Shown here one piece after another: positions 5,766 to 7,126 of a stretch of 7,126 bases of DNA (position 1 is its first letter; the number at the start of each line of letters is the position of its first letter). Origin of the DNA: an uncultured Porphyromonas sp. (GTDB taxonomy: Bacteria; Bacteroidota; Bacteroidia; Bacteroidales; Porphyromonadaceae). The translations under genes and the position numbers were made by a program. The notes under the pieces were generated by a model, which was not told the origin of the DNA, ran no database searches, and saw only the letters and a list, made by a program, of their open reading frames with translations. The DNA lies in contig USJF01000065.1 in assembly GCA_900554935.1 (NCBI GenBank), positions 1 through 7,126 on the forward strand, given 5' to 3'.

Positions 5766-6332
5766 ATGGGCGACCTGGCACATATTATTAAGCATACAGC
5801 TACGATATCGCTTCTGGAATACCAGAAGCGATATCAGCATATAGAGAAGTTCTTGGGCTATTGCAAGCAATGCCGAAACTATGGTCAGCAGTGGGTATGC
5901 CCACCTTTTGACTTTGATATCAATGAATTTCTCCAGCCGTACCACACGGTGGATATTATAGGGTATCAAGTAGTCTTGGAGCCAGAGATGGCGGCAACTA
6001 TTTATCCCAGCCCCGAAGCACGTAATGAAGCGGTGGAGGAGATCATGCGATGGGCAAGAGCGCAGATCGATCCCGAGCTATTGGCTTTGGAAGCTACCCA
6101 CCCAGGGAGTAGGGCGTGCTATCCCGGAAGTTGCAAACTGTGCCCTAAGGGAGCTTGTACTCGTCTAGTTGACAAGCCTTGTATCCATCCTGATAAAGCT
6201 AGAAACTCATTGGAGAACTTTGGCTTTGACCTCGGAGCTACCGCCTCGGATCTATTGGGTATTCCCATGCTATGGAGCCAAGGAAATAGCCTTGCCCCCT
6301 ACTATACGCTGATTGCTGGACTCCTTCGCTAA
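5766..6332 (+). CDS. Cysteine-rich predicted metal-binding protein (DUF2284)
   Basis: This 188-residue protein has two cysteine groups typical of DUF2284. Near the N-terminus, YCKQCRNYGQQWVCPP (32-47) contributes Cys33, Cys36 and Cys45. Near the C-terminus, Cys118, Cys123, Cys126, Cys131 and Cys139 (CxxC and CxxP style) look like a ferredoxin-type iron-sulfur or zinc ligand set. No signal peptide or membrane segment is visible, so it is probably cytosolic. Function is unknown; the family is annotated only as predicted metal-binding. The ATG at 5766 is 1 nt after the IMP dehydrogenase stop, with AAGGAG (5756-5761) inside the upstream gene's last codons, so translation is probably coupled. Its stop is 5 bp from the stop of the convergent gene, and no hairpin terminator is visible between them. 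Confidence 0.88.
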   Translation: MGDLAHIIKHTATISLLEYQKRYQHIEKFLGYCKQCRNYGQQWVCPPFDFDINEFLQPYHTVDIIGYQVVLEPEMAATIYPSPEARNEAVEEIMRWARAQIDPELLALEATHPGSRACYPGSCKLCPKGACTRLVDKPCIHPDKARNSLENFGFDLGATASDLLGIPMLWSQGNSLAPYYTLIAGLLR

Positions 6333-6337
6333 TGAAA

Positions 6338-6991
6338 TTATCCTCTGAGTAGGTAGAGCATCACATTCTCTTCCCGGCCGATGATACGCTCTATACTGTC
6401 CGATATGAAATCGTATTCGATATGGAGGTTGCCAAACTGCGAAAGTCGCTCGGTGTGGAAGTCGTACTCGATGCGGTATCGCCCTATGCGCTCTACTTTA
6501 TTATTGTGAAAGTGGTATTCGATTTGGTAATTCCCCACTTTCTCCAATTGTCCGGTTAGCCAATTGTATTCAAATTCATAGGGACCTAGCTTCCGGATTC
6601 TGCCTTTTGTGCCAATATCATACTGGATGGTCCAATTGAATGGGACGCGCTCAACCCCTTCACGGAGAGAGTAGGCGACGGAGCCTCGGTCGTCATAAAT
6701 ATAGAGATCTTCGAGCTGCCCATCATTGATGATGAAGTAGAGGCGGCGATCTATCAGCGCACCAAACCGTTTTCCAGAAGCGCCGGAGTCGATATTTATT
6801 TGGGAGTCGCCGCGGCCCCAACCGTAGTCGTCAAGTCCGTTATTGCTATTTTCATACTGCCAAGTGCCGTCGGGGTAGAGAAGTACCACTCGTCCGCTTT
6901 GTGTAATTGCCCTCATTTGTGCTGCTCCACTTGTGGCTAATGCCCCAATGAGTAGGGCAAAAAGCAGCAATTGTCTCCATCGCTTGCTCAT
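6338..6991 (-). CDS. Exported protein with tandem 17-residue Tyr-x-Ile-Glu-Tyr repeats
   Basis: I do not recognise this 217-residue protein as a named family. Residues 1-24 are a clear signal peptide (basic start SKRWR, hydrophobic LLLFALLIGAL, signal peptidase I-like Ala-Ala-Gln near 23-25). There is no lipobox Cys, so it is probably periplasmic or outer-membrane-associated. Residues 28-46 hold a strand pair ending PDGTWQY, a motif seen at the N-terminus of many Bacteroidetes exported proteins. The C-terminal half is four tandem 17-residue units starting at 137, 154, 171 and 188, with consensus x-Tyr-x-Ile-Glu-Tyr-Asp-Phe-x(4)-Leu/Val-Glu-x-Ile-Gly. A looser unit precedes them at about 119-136. 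Each unit reads as a beta-hairpin, so they may stack into a beta-sheet or solenoid. It is convergent with the IMP dehydrogenase operon and has its own promoter upstream. Confidence 0.75.
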   Translation of the reverse strand: MSKRWRQLLLFALLIGALATSGAAQMRAITQSGRVVLLYPDGTWQYENSNNGLDDYGWGRGDSQINIDSGASGKRFGALIDRRLYFIINDGQLEDLYIYDDRGSVAYSLREGVERVPFNWTIQYDIGTKGRIRKLGPYEFEYNWLTGQLEKVGNYQIEYHFHNNKVERIGRYRIEYDFHTERLSQFGNLHIEYDFISDSIERIIGREENVMLYLLRG

Positions 6992-7035
6992 ATCTATATC
7001 GCTCTTAAGTGTACATATATATAATGTATATAGAG

Positions 7036-7043
7036 CAAAAGTA
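7036..7043 (-). promoter_or_regulatory. Bacteroidetes -7 box of the exported repeat-protein gene
   Basis: The minus strand reads TACTTTTG, an exact TAnnTTTG match, 44 bp before the ATG at 6991. No clear -33 TTTG is visible. The predicted leader contains an AT-rich stem, TACAT pairing with ATGTA around a short AT loop. The remaining bases to 7126 are AT-rich, and I see no supportable gene in them. Confidence 0.5.
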
Positions 7044-7126
7044 CTGAAAATTATTGGCTCTCCTTATTAATCGCTCTGCTTCCTAAAATAATTGGAAAAT
7101 TTTTCTGCCTCAATATCAGTGGGTTA

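Noticed and set aside
5754..5969. Antisense frame opposite the guaB/DUF2284 junction
   Set aside because: It overlaps two well-supported genes on the other strand and shows no family features.
7051..7126. Minus-strand frame open to the window edge (24 codons ending at TAA 7051-7053)
   Set aside because: It is too short and AT-rich, with no recognisable protein ending. It could be the tail of an upstream gene but cannot be supported.

Overview
The window looks like a piece of a Bacteroidales chromosome, most likely Porphyromonas or a close relative. Three things point there. Upstream regions carry Bacteroidetes-type -7 boxes (TAnnTTTG). The first gene is a PorT-like outer-membrane beta-barrel ending in Phe. 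Several proteins are of Bacteroidetes type: a DUF4834-like small membrane protein, a Cof-type HAD fused to a hotdog thioesterase, and a PfkA with Bacteroidetes-like flanks. Assignments come from reading the translations; no database search was possible.

Layout. Positions 1-222 (+) are the C-terminal end of an outer-membrane protein, followed by a strong hairpin terminator that lies inside the 3' end of the convergent gene. Positions 256-3685 (-) hold five genes. In transcription order these are pfkA (ATP 6-phosphofructokinase), a HAD phosphatase-hotdog thioesterase fusion 11 bp downstream, then after a 78-bp gap with a possible promoter a membrane-anchored Blc-type lipocalin, a DUF4834-like small membrane protein, and a heavy-metal-associated (MxCxxC) protein overlapping it by 8 bp. 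Positions 3686-4273 are a divergent intergenic region. It has a promoter at each end, a striking array of five 13-bp elements spaced exactly 23 bp centre to centre, and a set of mutually exclusive stems. Positions 4274-6332 (+) are a two-gene operon: IMP dehydrogenase and, one base later, a cysteine-rich DUF2284 protein. Positions 6338-6991 (-) encode an exported protein with a 17-residue repeat, convergent with the operon and only 5 bp from it. The last 135 bp hold its promoter region and nothing else I can support.

How the genes work together. pfkA commits fructose-6-phosphate to glycolysis, and IMP dehydrogenase commits IMP to guanine nucleotides, so the divergent region sits between two central metabolic genes. 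The lipocalin, small membrane protein and metal-binding protein form a compact envelope/metal-handling operon of unknown physiological role.

The most notable items are: (a) the IMP dehydrogenase, which is not the usual bacterial GuaB but closely resembles, from memory, the enzyme of the protozoan Tritrichomonas foetus, down to Cys319, Arg418-Tyr419, Lys310 and Glu431 at the same numbers; (b) the 23-bp-phased array; (c) the phosphatase-thioesterase fusion whose C-terminal half resembles the menaquinone thioesterase MenI/YdiI.
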